Assembly (NCBI GenBank): GCA_020350905.1
Contig: CP070843.1
Coordinates: 2,548,261 to 2,554,137, forward strand
DNA: 5,877 nucleotides
Source: Deltaproteobacteria bacterium
GTDB lineage: Bacteria; Desulfobacterota; Syntrophobacteria; BM002
Direction of reading: 5' to 3'
Below the pieces are notes generated by a model. That model was not told the DNA's origin, searched no databases, and saw only the letters and a list, made by a program, of their open reading frames with translations. Position numbers and translations under genes: made by a program. This document shows positions 1-5,560 of this stretch, piece by piece. Within the stretch, counting starts at the first letter, position 1. Each line of letters starts with the position of its first letter.

Positions 1-216
1 ACTGAGACTTACCGGGGCGTGCCCCAGGAGGTGAACCTCCTGAAAAAAATACGGCTTGAAATTGCAGTAAACGACGATTTCGTCGAGCCCACCATCCAAG
101 CCATTGTCAAAGGCGCCAAAACAGGAAACCTGGGCGACGGTAAAATATTCGTCATGGATCTACCGCAATGCGTGCGGATCAGAACCCTGGAAAGAGGAAT
201 GAAAGCGATTAACTGA
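1..216 (+). CDS. glnB: PII nitrogen regulatory protein, C-terminal 71 residues (5' end outside window)
   Basis: This is the C-terminal two thirds of a PII (GlnB/GlnK) protein, a soluble trimeric sensor of ATP/ADP and 2-oxoglutarate that controls ammonium channels and nitrogen-assimilation enzymes. The reading frame is open from base 1 and ends at TGA 214-216. The visible part aligns without gaps to E. coli GlnB from about residue 43. It begins in the T-loop (TETYRG), continues through the core strand with the lysine equivalent to K58, then the B-loop nucleotide-binding motif (TGNLGDGKIFV), and ends in the C-loop (RIRT). The T-loop is odd: Tyr46 is kept, but the position of the uridylylated Tyr51 is Gln, and position 49 (Ser in cyanobacterial PII) is Val. 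The GTG at 19 is internal and is not the true start. The gene lies 84 bases before the flotillin gene on the same strand. The family call is firm. GlnB cannot be told from GlnK here. Confidence 0.9.
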   Translation, partial: TETYRGVPQEVNLLKKIRLEIAVNDDFVEPTIQAIVKGAKTGNLGDGKIFVMDLPQCVRIRTLERGMKAIN

Positions 217-219
217 AAG

Positions 220-284
220 AACGCAAAGAGCATAGCGCTAAGCGCATAGCGTAGTTAATGATCACGCTCTGCGCTCTGCGGCTA
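220..284. repeat. Heptamer-phased inverted repeat downstream of the PII gene
   Basis: This block starts 3 bases after the PII stop codon. Five degenerate seven-base units with consensus near AGCGCAT fill 220-254 (for example AGCGCTA at 234 and AGCGCAT at 241). Three units in the opposite sense fill 264-284 (ACGCTCT, GCGCTCT). Bases 241-252 pair with 264-275 with a single mismatch, giving a 12-position stem with an 11-base loop. No T-run follows, so it is not a classical intrinsic terminator. It could be a transcript-stabilising or processing hairpin, or a member of a dispersed repeat family. Confidence 0.7.
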
Positions 285-287
285 CAC

Positions 288-294
288 AGGAGGT
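288..294 (+). promoter_or_regulatory. Ribosome binding site of the flotillin gene
   Basis: AGGAGGT lies 6 bases upstream of ATG 301. It is a near-perfect Shine-Dalgarno sequence and fixes the start of the flotillin gene. Confidence 0.85.
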
Positions 295-300
295 AAAGTC

Positions 301-1560
301 ATGTTAGGAGTTTGGATAGCAGCAGTAGCAATATCAATTTTGATCATTCTTGCTTTCATCAAGGCGAACCTGAGGATCTGCCACCCCAACGAGATCCTGG
401 TATTTTCCGGCAAGAAAAGAAAACTGAAAGATGGGACTGTGGTGGGATATCGCTACATAAAAGGAGGACGAGGTCTCAAGATACCCATTGTGGAATCTGT
501 TACCAGACTGCCTCTTACCACTGTCCCCATTGAGCTAGAGCTTTCAGGTGCCCTTACCAACGGGATCATTCCGGTAAACATCCAGGCCATGGCCAACGTC
601 AAGATCGCCGGCAATGAGGAAGAGGGTCTCAGCAATGCTCTGGAGAGATTTTTAGGAAGACCACTAAATGACGTCTCTCAGATCGCCAAGGAAACCCTGG
701 AGGGTAGTCTGCGCGGGGTGTTGGCAACCCTCACCCCTGAAGAGGCCAACAGCAAACGACTTGAGTTTGCTGAAAAAGTGGCCACAGAGGCAAGAAGCGA
801 TCTCAAGAACCTCGGTTTGGTGCTGGACACTTTTAAAATCCAGCATCTTTCTGACAACGAAGGGTACCTGGATGCTATCGGCCGCAAAAAGAATGCCGAG
901 GTCATTAAGGAAGCCAAGATTGTCGAGGCCAATGCCGAGGCCGAGGCCAGGCAGGTGGCGGCAGAGGCGAAAAAGAAAGGAAGTGTAGCGGAATCTGAGG
1001 CTGAGATGAACATTGTTGAGGCAGACAACAAACTCCAGGTTCTGAGAGCCGATTTAGCGGCTGACTCGAACCGAGCCGAAGCCAAAGCATCTGTTGCCCG
1101 GGAGATTGCCAAGGTTGAGGAAGAGCAGAAGCTGGAAGTACAGCGAGTTGAGATGAATAAGAAGAAGTATGAGGCGGATGTGATTGTGCCGGCTGAGGCC
1201 GACAAAGAGGCCAAAGTGCTAGCTGCCATCGGTGAAGCTGCATCAATCGTGGAAGACGGAAAGGCAACCGCAGAAGCCGTGAGACTAATGCGCGAGCAGT
1301 GGGAGAAGGAAGACACCAGGGAACTGTTCTTGATCCAGCAGCTGCCGGATATCCTCGACAAGGTAACCAGTGTGGTCGCTGAGAATCTGTCTGTCGATAA
1401 GGTTACTATCGTGGACAGCGGCAATGGCAACGGCATGCCTACTTATGTCAAAGGAGTGACCGGATCCATAGTGGCCATCATGGAACAGATAAAAAACGCC
1501 ACTGGTTTAGACATAGCGGATATTCTCCGGTCCAAAAGCAGACCTGAGTTGACGCAGTAA
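301..1560 (+). CDS. Flotillin/SPFH-domain membrane scaffold protein, 419 aa
   Basis: This is a flotillin-like (YqiK/FloT-type) SPFH protein. The family forms membrane-anchored oligomers that organise lipid microdomains and gather partner proteins. One hydrophobic segment (about residues 3-20) anchors the N-terminus. It is followed by an SPFH/band-7 domain (about 21-195, including the HPNEILVFSGKK start and the GGRGLKIPIVESV stretch). A long Ala/Glu/Lys-rich coiled coil (about 195-330) carries many EA repeats typical of flotillins. The last 75 or so residues form a short C-terminal region rich in Gly and hydrophobic residues. Length and order match bacterial flotillins. The ATG has a strong AGGAGGT site, and the product ends at TAA 1558-1560. 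No NfeD gene, a frequent flotillin partner, is visible nearby. Its place between PII and glnA suggests a role in organising ammonium-assimilation proteins at the membrane, but that is inference from position alone. Confidence 0.88.
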   Translation: MLGVWIAAVAISILIILAFIKANLRICHPNEILVFSGKKRKLKDGTVVGYRYIKGGRGLKIPIVESVTRLPLTTVPIELELSGALTNGIIPVNIQAMANVKIAGNEEEGLSNALERFLGRPLNDVSQIAKETLEGSLRGVLATLTPEEANSKRLEFAEKVATEARSDLKNLGLVLDTFKIQHLSDNEGYLDAIGRKKNAEVIKEAKIVEANAEAEARQVAAEAKKKGSVAESEAEMNIVEADNKLQVLRADLAADSNRAEAKASVAREIAKVEEEQKLEVQRVEMNKKKYEADVIVPAEADKEAKVLAAIGEAASIVEDGKATAEAVRLMREQWEKEDTRELFLIQQLPDILDKVTSVVAENLSVDKVTIVDSGNGNGMPTYVKGVTGSIVAIMEQIKNATGLDIADILRSKSRPELTQ

Positions 1561-1599
1561 AGCAGTAGCTGCTTTTACTAGGCACTACAGAAACTATCA

Positions 1600-1649
1600 C
1601 CCCCACCCTAGCCCTCCCCCGTCGAGGGAGAGAGGATCAGGTTAGGGGG
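1600..1649. repeat. C-rich/G-rich imperfect fold-back repeat between the flotillin gene and glnA
   Basis: A C-rich arm (1600-1620) with a roughly six-base rhythm (CCCTAG, CCCTCC) faces a G-rich arm (1626-1649). CTCCC at 1614-1618 can pair with GGGAG at 1626-1630 across a 7-base loop. The outer C-run near 1600-1613 can pair imperfectly with 1640-1649. It resembles the widespread CCCTCACCCTAACCC-type intergenic palindromes of bacterial genomes, recalled from general knowledge. A tiny AGCAG/CTGCT hairpin followed by TTT at 1561-1576 just after the stop is too weak to call a terminator. The rest of the 109-base gap shows no clear promoter. Confidence 0.6.
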
Positions 1650-1669
1650 AAAATGAAGAGGGAAGAATT

Positions 1670-2998
1670 ATGTTCTGTAAAAACACTAAAGATGTAATGA
1701 AAATTGTGAGAGACAAAAATGTAAGTTTTATTCAGGTTTGGTTTACCGATGTTCTGGGTATGCTGAAAAGCTTTGCCATTACTCCCAGCGAACTGGAGGG
1801 AGCACTAATGGAGGGTATGGGATTTGACGGCTCTTCCATCGAAGGGTTTGCCAGAATCGAGGAAAGCGACATGGTGGCCAAACCGGATCCCACTACCTTT
1901 CAGTATGTCCCCTGGCGGCCCAAGGATCGGCCGGTGGCTCGGATGTTCTGCGACATCCTCCAGCCGGACGGTACTCCGTATGAGGGTGACCCCAGGTACG
2001 TGTTGAAGCGCATGCTGAGGAAAGCAGCCGAGTGGGGCTATACCTACTATGTGGGACCAGAGTTGGAGTTTTTCTACTTCAAAGACGACGAAGGCACCCA
2101 AATCATTGACAAGGGCGGCTATTTTGATAGTCCACCCTTGGATATCGGCGGAGACCTGAGGAGAGAGACCATTTTTACACTGCAAGAAATGGGGATTCAG
2201 GTGGAGTACAGCCACCATGAGGTTGCCCCCAGCCAGCATGAGATAGACCTGCGCTATAATGAAGGGTTAAAGATGGCGGACACAGCTGTGACCATGCGGA
2301 TCGCAGTCAAGGAGATTGCCAGGAAGCACGGAGTTTACGCCACCTTCATGCCCAAGCCCATCTTCGGCGAGAACGGTAGTGGCATGCACGTACACCAATC
2401 TCTTTTCCGAGGCGATATCAACGCCTTCCACGATCCCAGTGATCAGTATCACCTCTCCGACGTAGCCAAGTCCTACATTGCCGGGATTATGGAGCACGCC
2501 CGGGAGATGGCCCTGGTGACCAATCAGTGGGTGAACTCTTACAAACGACTTGTCCCTGGTTATGAGGCCCCCGTCTATGTAGCCTGGGCTCAGCGCAACC
2601 GCTCCACCATGGTGCGGGTGCCCATGTACAAGCCTGGCAAGGAGCAGGCAACCCGCATCGAGTTCCGCTCGCCTGATCCTACCTGCAATCCGTATCTGGC
2701 CTTTGCAGCGATGCTGGCTGCCGGGATGAAGGGGGTTGAGGACAACTACCCGCTTCCAGAGCCAATAGAAGAGGATATTTACGAGATGGATGAGGCTGCG
2801 CGCGAGCGAGAGGGTATTACCTCTTTGCCTGGGAGCCTGTTTGAGGCCCATCAGGAGATGGAAAAGAGTGAATTGATGAGGGAGACTTTAGGGGATCACA
2901 TCTTCAACAAAGTCCTTGCTAACAAGAAGATCGAGTGGGATCGCTTCCGAACCCATGTGACCGACTATGAACTCAACCAGTATTTGCCGATATTATAA
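1670..2998 (+). CDS. glnA: Glutamine synthetase, type I-alpha, 442 aa
   Basis: This enzyme makes glutamine from glutamate, ammonia and ATP in the cytoplasm as a dodecamer. The N-terminal beta-grasp domain carries the Asp-latch region and DGSSIEGF (53-60). The catalytic domain shows the metal and substrate ligands E131/E133 (GPELEFF), E184 and E191 (HHEVAPSQHE), H240 (NGSGMHVHQS), flap E299 (RLVPGYEAP), R311, and E331 (RIEFRSPDP). The length (442) and the absence of the roughly 25-residue insertion place it with Bacillus-type GSI-alpha rather than the 469-residue enteric GSI-beta. Arg62 (ARIEESDM) matches the residue that mediates glutamine feedback inhibition in B. subtilis GS. Tyr371 (DIYEM) lies where GSI-beta is adenylylated, but the surrounding motif is of the alpha type, so adenylylation is not expected. 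A GAGGG at 1658-1662 precedes the ATG by 7 bases. It is followed by amt, so uptake and assimilation are paired. Confidence 0.97.
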   Translation: MFCKNTKDVMKIVRDKNVSFIQVWFTDVLGMLKSFAITPSELEGALMEGMGFDGSSIEGFARIEESDMVAKPDPTTFQYVPWRPKDRPVARMFCDILQPDGTPYEGDPRYVLKRMLRKAAEWGYTYYVGPELEFFYFKDDEGTQIIDKGGYFDSPPLDIGGDLRRETIFTLQEMGIQVEYSHHEVAPSQHEIDLRYNEGLKMADTAVTMRIAVKEIARKHGVYATFMPKPIFGENGSGMHVHQSLFRGDINAFHDPSDQYHLSDVAKSYIAGIMEHAREMALVTNQWVNSYKRLVPGYEAPVYVAWAQRNRSTMVRVPMYKPGKEQATRIEFRSPDPTCNPYLAFAAMLAAGMKGVEDNYPLPEPIEEDIYEMDEAAREREGITSLPGSLFEAHQEMEKSELMRETLGDHIFNKVLANKKIEWDRFRTHVTDYELNQYLPIL

Positions 2999-3002
2999 AT
3001 AT

Positions 3003-3074
3003 GGGCACAAGGCGCAAGGATCAACAACTTTTATTTTTTCCCTGCGCCCTGCGCCTCAAGCCTTTCGCCTGATG
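3003..3074. repeat. Heptamer-phased inverted repeat downstream of glnA
   Basis: This block starts 4 bases after the glnA stop. The left arm is three seven-base units (GGGCACA at 3003, AGGCGCA at 3010, AGGATCA at 3017). The right arm is five units of form CCTNNNG or close (CCCTGCG at 3040 and again at 3047, then units at 3054, 3061 and 3068). Bases 3010-3019 can pair with 3047-3056 with one mismatch; the alternative partner 3040-3048 also fits. A T-rich run (3029-3039) lies in the loop, not after the stem, so a standard terminator is not supported. Confidence 0.65.
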
Positions 3075-3093
3075 TGTTTGGAGTTCGGAGGGT

Positions 3094-3100
3094 GAGGAGG
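3094..3100 (+). promoter_or_regulatory. Ribosome binding site of amt
   Basis: GAGGAGG lies 8 bases before ATG 3109. It supports that start, which is also the one that yields a complete signal peptide. Confidence 0.8.
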
Positions 3101-3108
3101 AAGATTAA

Positions 3109-4461
3109 ATGACAAAAAGAACGCTTATCGCAGCATTAGTCGTCGCTTTGCTAGTAGGCTATACAGCGACGGGTGCCCTGGCAGAAACTGCTGCCGACTC
3201 CAAACAGGTAGCCATGGACACTGGTTGGGTCCTACTGGCTGGGGTGCTGGTCATGTTTATGCAGGCGGGTTTTGCCATGTTAACTGCTGGATTTTCCCGC
3301 TCGAAAAACGCCTGCAACATGCTGATGAAAAACCTTATGGATTTCTGTTTTGGCACTATTGCCTTCTGGGCCATAGGTTTTGGCTTGATGTTTGGTGCCG
3401 GCAACCTTCTCTTCGGCACCAGTGGCTTCTTCCTTCAGGATACGGGCAACACCTTCGCCTCTCTGGATTGGTCCATAGTTCCTCTGGAATGCAAGTATTT
3501 CTTTCAGCTAGTGTTCTGCGCCACAGCCGCCACCATTGTGGCAGGATCAATGGCTGAACGCACAAAATTCTCCGCCTACATATTTTACAGCATTGCTATC
3601 ACAGCCATCATTTATCCAATTGTGGGGCATTGGGTCTGGGGTGGAGGCTGGCTCGCGAAAATTGGAATGTGGGACTTTGCCGGTTCCACCGTTGTCCATT
3701 CCACTGGTGGCTGGCTTGCTCTCAGCGGTGCCGTGATGTTGGGACCAAGGTCTGGCAAGTACAACCGCGACGGCACTTCAAACGCCTTTCCTGGGCACAG
3801 TATTCCTCTTGCTGCACTAGGTACCTTCATCCTCTGGTTCGGATGGTTCGGATTCAACCCGGGTAGCACCATGGCCCTCGTCCCTGAAATTGCCCACATT
3901 GCTGCAACCACAAATATTGCCGGAGCCGCGGGAGGTATAGCCGCAATGATCACTGCTTGGTGGTGGTTCAAAAAGCCTGACGTCAGTATGGCCCTCAATG
4001 GGGTCCTAGGCGGCCTGGTTGGGGTAACTGCATCCTGCGCCTTTGTATCTATAGGAAGTGCTATTTGGATCGGGATTGTGGCGGGCATCCTTGTTGTTCT
4101 CTCGGTGATCTTTTTCGATCAGGTGCTCAACATAGATGACCCCGTGGGAGCGATTGCTGTCCATGCTGTCTGCGGAACCTGGGGTACTTTTGCCCTGGGG
4201 CTTTTTGCTCAGGACAAGTTCGCCCCGGGAACAACGGGCAATGGTCTCTTTTTCGGTGGTGGATGGAAACTCCTTGGGGCTCAGTGCCTGGGTATTGTCT
4301 CTGTGTTTGCCTGGGCAATGGCCACCGGCTTTCTCCTTTTCTGGATGATCAAGCACCTGGTGGGCTTGCGGGTATCCAGAGAAGAGGAACTTCGTGGGCT
4401 AGACATTGATGAACATGGCATGGAGGCATATTACGGGTTCCAGATTTTTACGACGGAATAG
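3109..4461 (+). CDS. amt: Ammonium transporter (Amt/AmtB family), 450 aa with signal peptide
   Basis: This is a trimeric inner-membrane channel for ammonium uptake. A cleavable signal peptide fits residues 1-25 (basic MTKR, hydrophobic core, GALA then E26), as in E. coli AmtB. About eleven membrane segments follow. The pore residues are all present by alignment to AmtB: F136 and F249 (Phe gate, F107/F215), W177 (W148, in HWVWGGG), D189 (D160, in DFAGS), S253 (S219), and the twin histidines H197 (VVHSTGG) and H352 (VHAVCG). The C-terminal tail (RVSREEELRGLDIDEHG, about 421-437) is the conserved cytosolic segment that couples the subunits and takes part in PII control. The protein therefore looks functional and PII-regulated. 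Amt and PII genes are usually adjacent; here the flotillin gene and glnA separate them. The next gene starts about 21-33 bases after the stop. Confidence 0.97.
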   Translation: MTKRTLIAALVVALLVGYTATGALAETAADSKQVAMDTGWVLLAGVLVMFMQAGFAMLTAGFSRSKNACNMLMKNLMDFCFGTIAFWAIGFGLMFGAGNLLFGTSGFFLQDTGNTFASLDWSIVPLECKYFFQLVFCATAATIVAGSMAERTKFSAYIFYSIAITAIIYPIVGHWVWGGGWLAKIGMWDFAGSTVVHSTGGWLALSGAVMLGPRSGKYNRDGTSNAFPGHSIPLAALGTFILWFGWFGFNPGSTMALVPEIAHIAATTNIAGAAGGIAAMITAWWWFKKPDVSMALNGVLGGLVGVTASCAFVSIGSAIWIGIVAGILVVLSVIFFDQVLNIDDPVGAIAVHAVCGTWGTFALGLFAQDKFAPGTTGNGLFFGGGWKLLGAQCLGIVSVFAWAMATGFLLFWMIKHLVGLRVSREEELRGLDIDEHGMEAYYGFQIFTTE

Positions 4462-4484
4462 AATGCCTGGAGCTATGGAGAGAT

Positions 4485-4489
4485 GGAGG
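4485..4489 (+). promoter_or_regulatory. Ribosome binding site favouring the ATG at 4495
   Basis: GGAGG at 4485-4489 is 5 bases before ATG 4495. The in-frame ATG at 4483 overlaps this site and has only GGAG elements badly or loosely spaced in front of it (4477 and 4469). The second ATG is therefore preferred, although the first cannot be excluded. Confidence 0.6.
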
Positions 4490-4494
4490 ATTTT

Positions 4495-5160
4495 ATGGAT
4501 AGTGAAGACGCACGAGTCCTGCTTCAATCAACTCAACGAGTGAGGACGCTATGGGCAGGAGTTATCTCCCGGGACTTTGTCTATGCAGTAGGGCTGAATG
4601 CTGCGATCTGGACCTATTTCTTACAAGCTTATGTCGAATCTCTTGCGTCAAAGCCTAGCCTGGGTTTCTCTTATCTAGCTGTTGCTGCAGGATTGTCCTC
4701 TTTGATATTGGGTTTGTGGCGGGTTTTTACCAGCCACACTTACGGCCGCATTGCAGGCCTTTACCCCGATCTGTTGCTTTGCGAGCAGAGTCTAGGGGTC
4801 GAGACAAATCAGGGAACAGCCGGTTACCTGAGCAGAACAATTCCTAGACTTAGTCGAATTCTCTCAGGCGAGGAATTGAACCCCAATCAGAAAAGTGAAG
4901 CAGTATCCTTTCTGGCCAGGAAGAAGAGTATGGGAAGGCTCAGTCATGTGGTAATCGATATCACTGTCCTCGCTGTTATTGTAGGTATGTTTGTCCTTTG
5001 CATAAGCATGTACTCAAAAATCCAGTTTTCCCTGGCAATTGGATCTATTATCGCCACCCTTTTGGGATTCTTGCTCCTCCTTTTCTCAATGCTTTCTTTT
5101 CAGCGATATCCTTCCCAAGCAGTTATTAGCGAAGCAATCACCAAGTACGAGGAGGAGTAG
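4495..5160 (+). CDS. Unrecognised four-helix integral membrane protein, 221 aa
   Basis: I do not recognise the family. Four hydrophobic segments stand out at about residues 29-46, 57-76, 150-172 and 177-201, in two hairpin-like pairs. Between the pairs lies a hydrophilic region of about 70 residues containing YGRIAGLYPDLLLCEQSLG and an Arg/Lys-rich part ending in LARKKSMGRLSH. The N-terminal 25 residues and the C-terminal 20 or so (QRYPSQAVISEAITKYEEE) are polar and probably cytoplasmic. No signal peptide, catalytic motif or known transporter signature was seen. It starts about 33 bases after the amt stop on the same strand, which suggests co-transcription and perhaps translational coupling with amt. 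A role as an accessory to the channel or to the flotillin scaffold is possible but rests only on position. Starting at ATG 4483 instead would add four residues. Confidence 0.8.
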   Translation: MDSEDARVLLQSTQRVRTLWAGVISRDFVYAVGLNAAIWTYFLQAYVESLASKPSLGFSYLAVAAGLSSLILGLWRVFTSHTYGRIAGLYPDLLLCEQSLGVETNQGTAGYLSRTIPRLSRILSGEELNPNQKSEAVSFLARKKSMGRLSHVVIDITVLAVIVGMFVLCISMYSKIQFSLAIGSIIATLLGFLLLLFSMLSFQRYPSQAVISEAITKYEEE

Positions 5161-5335
5161 ATCGGAGATTGTGGATTTCGGATCTCGGATTTAAAAGCAA
5201 GGAGTTAGGAGACAGGAAATTTCTAATTTTAAATTTCGAAACTGGGAACCCGCCCGAAGGTTGGGAGTCCGAAGGACAATTGTGAATTTTCAAATCCACA
5301 ATCCGCATTCCGCAATCCGATATCCGACTTCCCCT
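5161..5335. repeat. Long heptamer-phased inverted repeat block (25 seven-base units)
   Basis: Reading from the base after the stop codon, the sequence can be cut into seven-base units at 5161 + 7n up to 5335. The left part has units like ATTGTGG (5168), ATTTCGG (5175) and ATCTCGG (5182), then AGNNAGG units (5196-5216). The centre is A/T-rich, with GAAATTT (5216-5222) able to pair with AAATTTC (5231-5237). The right part has the complementary sense: ATCCACA (5294), ATCCGCA (5301), TTCCGCA (5308), ATCCGAT (5315). Bases 5168-5178 are an exact 11-base inverted match to 5292-5302. CCGAAGG occurs twice (5254 and 5269). No gene was seen here. Confidence 0.75.
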
Positions 5336-5416
5336 CGTCGCAGTCTAAATCTTGCCCATAGGAGACAGAAGTATAAGTAACAAAGGCAGCACTTTTATTA
5401 GTAATAATGTAAGAAT

Positions 5417-5445
5417 AATTGCAAATAAAAAATCTTCTTGCAATT
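5417..5445 (+). promoter_or_regulatory. 8-bp inverted repeat overlapping the -35 element (possible operator)
   Basis: AATTGCAA at 5417-5424 is an exact inverted copy of TTGCAATT at 5438-5445, with 13 A/T-rich bases between. The right half covers the candidate -35 box. TTCTTGCA is also directly repeated at 5435 and 5447, 12 bases apart. This layout could be a repressor or activator site, but AT-rich sequence gives such matches by chance fairly often. Confidence 0.4.
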
Positions 5446-5466
5446 TTTCTTGCATCTATTTACAAT
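5438..5466 (+). promoter_or_regulatory. Candidate sigma-70-type promoter for the last gene
   Basis: TTGCAA (5438-5443, 4 of 6 to the consensus -35) and TACAAT (5461-5466, 5 of 6 to the consensus -10) are exactly 17 bases apart in the most AT-rich part of the window. This predicts a leader of roughly 85-90 bases before ATG 5561. That leader holds a G-rich segment (5490-5503), with CCCCT/AGGGG able to pair at 5476-5496, and no gene. Confidence 0.6.
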
Positions 5467-5547
5467 AATATAAATCCCCTGTCAGGCGAGGAGGGGTCCG
5501 GGGAAAAACATGGTCATTGTTATGCTCGACCGTAGAGGTCAGAAGTG

Positions 5548-5555
5548 AAAGGAGG
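5548..5555 (+). promoter_or_regulatory. Ribosome binding site of the truncated last gene
   Basis: AAAGGAGG ends 5 bases before ATG 5561. It is a strong Shine-Dalgarno match and supports the start of this otherwise unrecognised gene. Confidence 0.8.
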
Positions 5556-5560
5556 TTGTT

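Noticed and set aside
678..1436. Long open frame of 252 codons on the minus strand inside the flotillin gene
   Set aside because: It is a Ser/Ala/Leu-rich shadow of the coiled-coil coding region; the plus-strand frame has a strong ribosome site and clear family features.
2267..2851. Minus-strand open frame of 194 codons inside glnA
   Set aside because: It is antisense to highly conserved glutamine synthetase motifs and has no recognisable product.
3003..3056. Intrinsic terminator after glnA
   Set aside because: The T-run lies in the loop between the arms rather than after the stem, so it does not fit a factor-independent terminator.
2999..3108. Sigma-54 promoter before amt, as common for glnK-amtB operons
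   Set aside because: No GG-N10-GC element with the right spacing was found; the GGCAC near 3004 lacks the -12 GC.
4483..5160. Start of the four-helix protein at ATG 4483
   Set aside because: The ATG at 4495 has GGAGG at ideal spacing, while the 4483 ATG directly abuts that site; kept only as an alternative.
5161..5335. CRISPR array
   Set aside because: Units are seven bases with no spacers and occur in opposed orientations, which does not match a repeat-spacer layout.
5510..5548. Twelve-residue open frame (MVIVMLDRRGQK) in the leader of the last gene
   Set aside because: It has no convincing ribosome site and is too short to support as a leader peptide.
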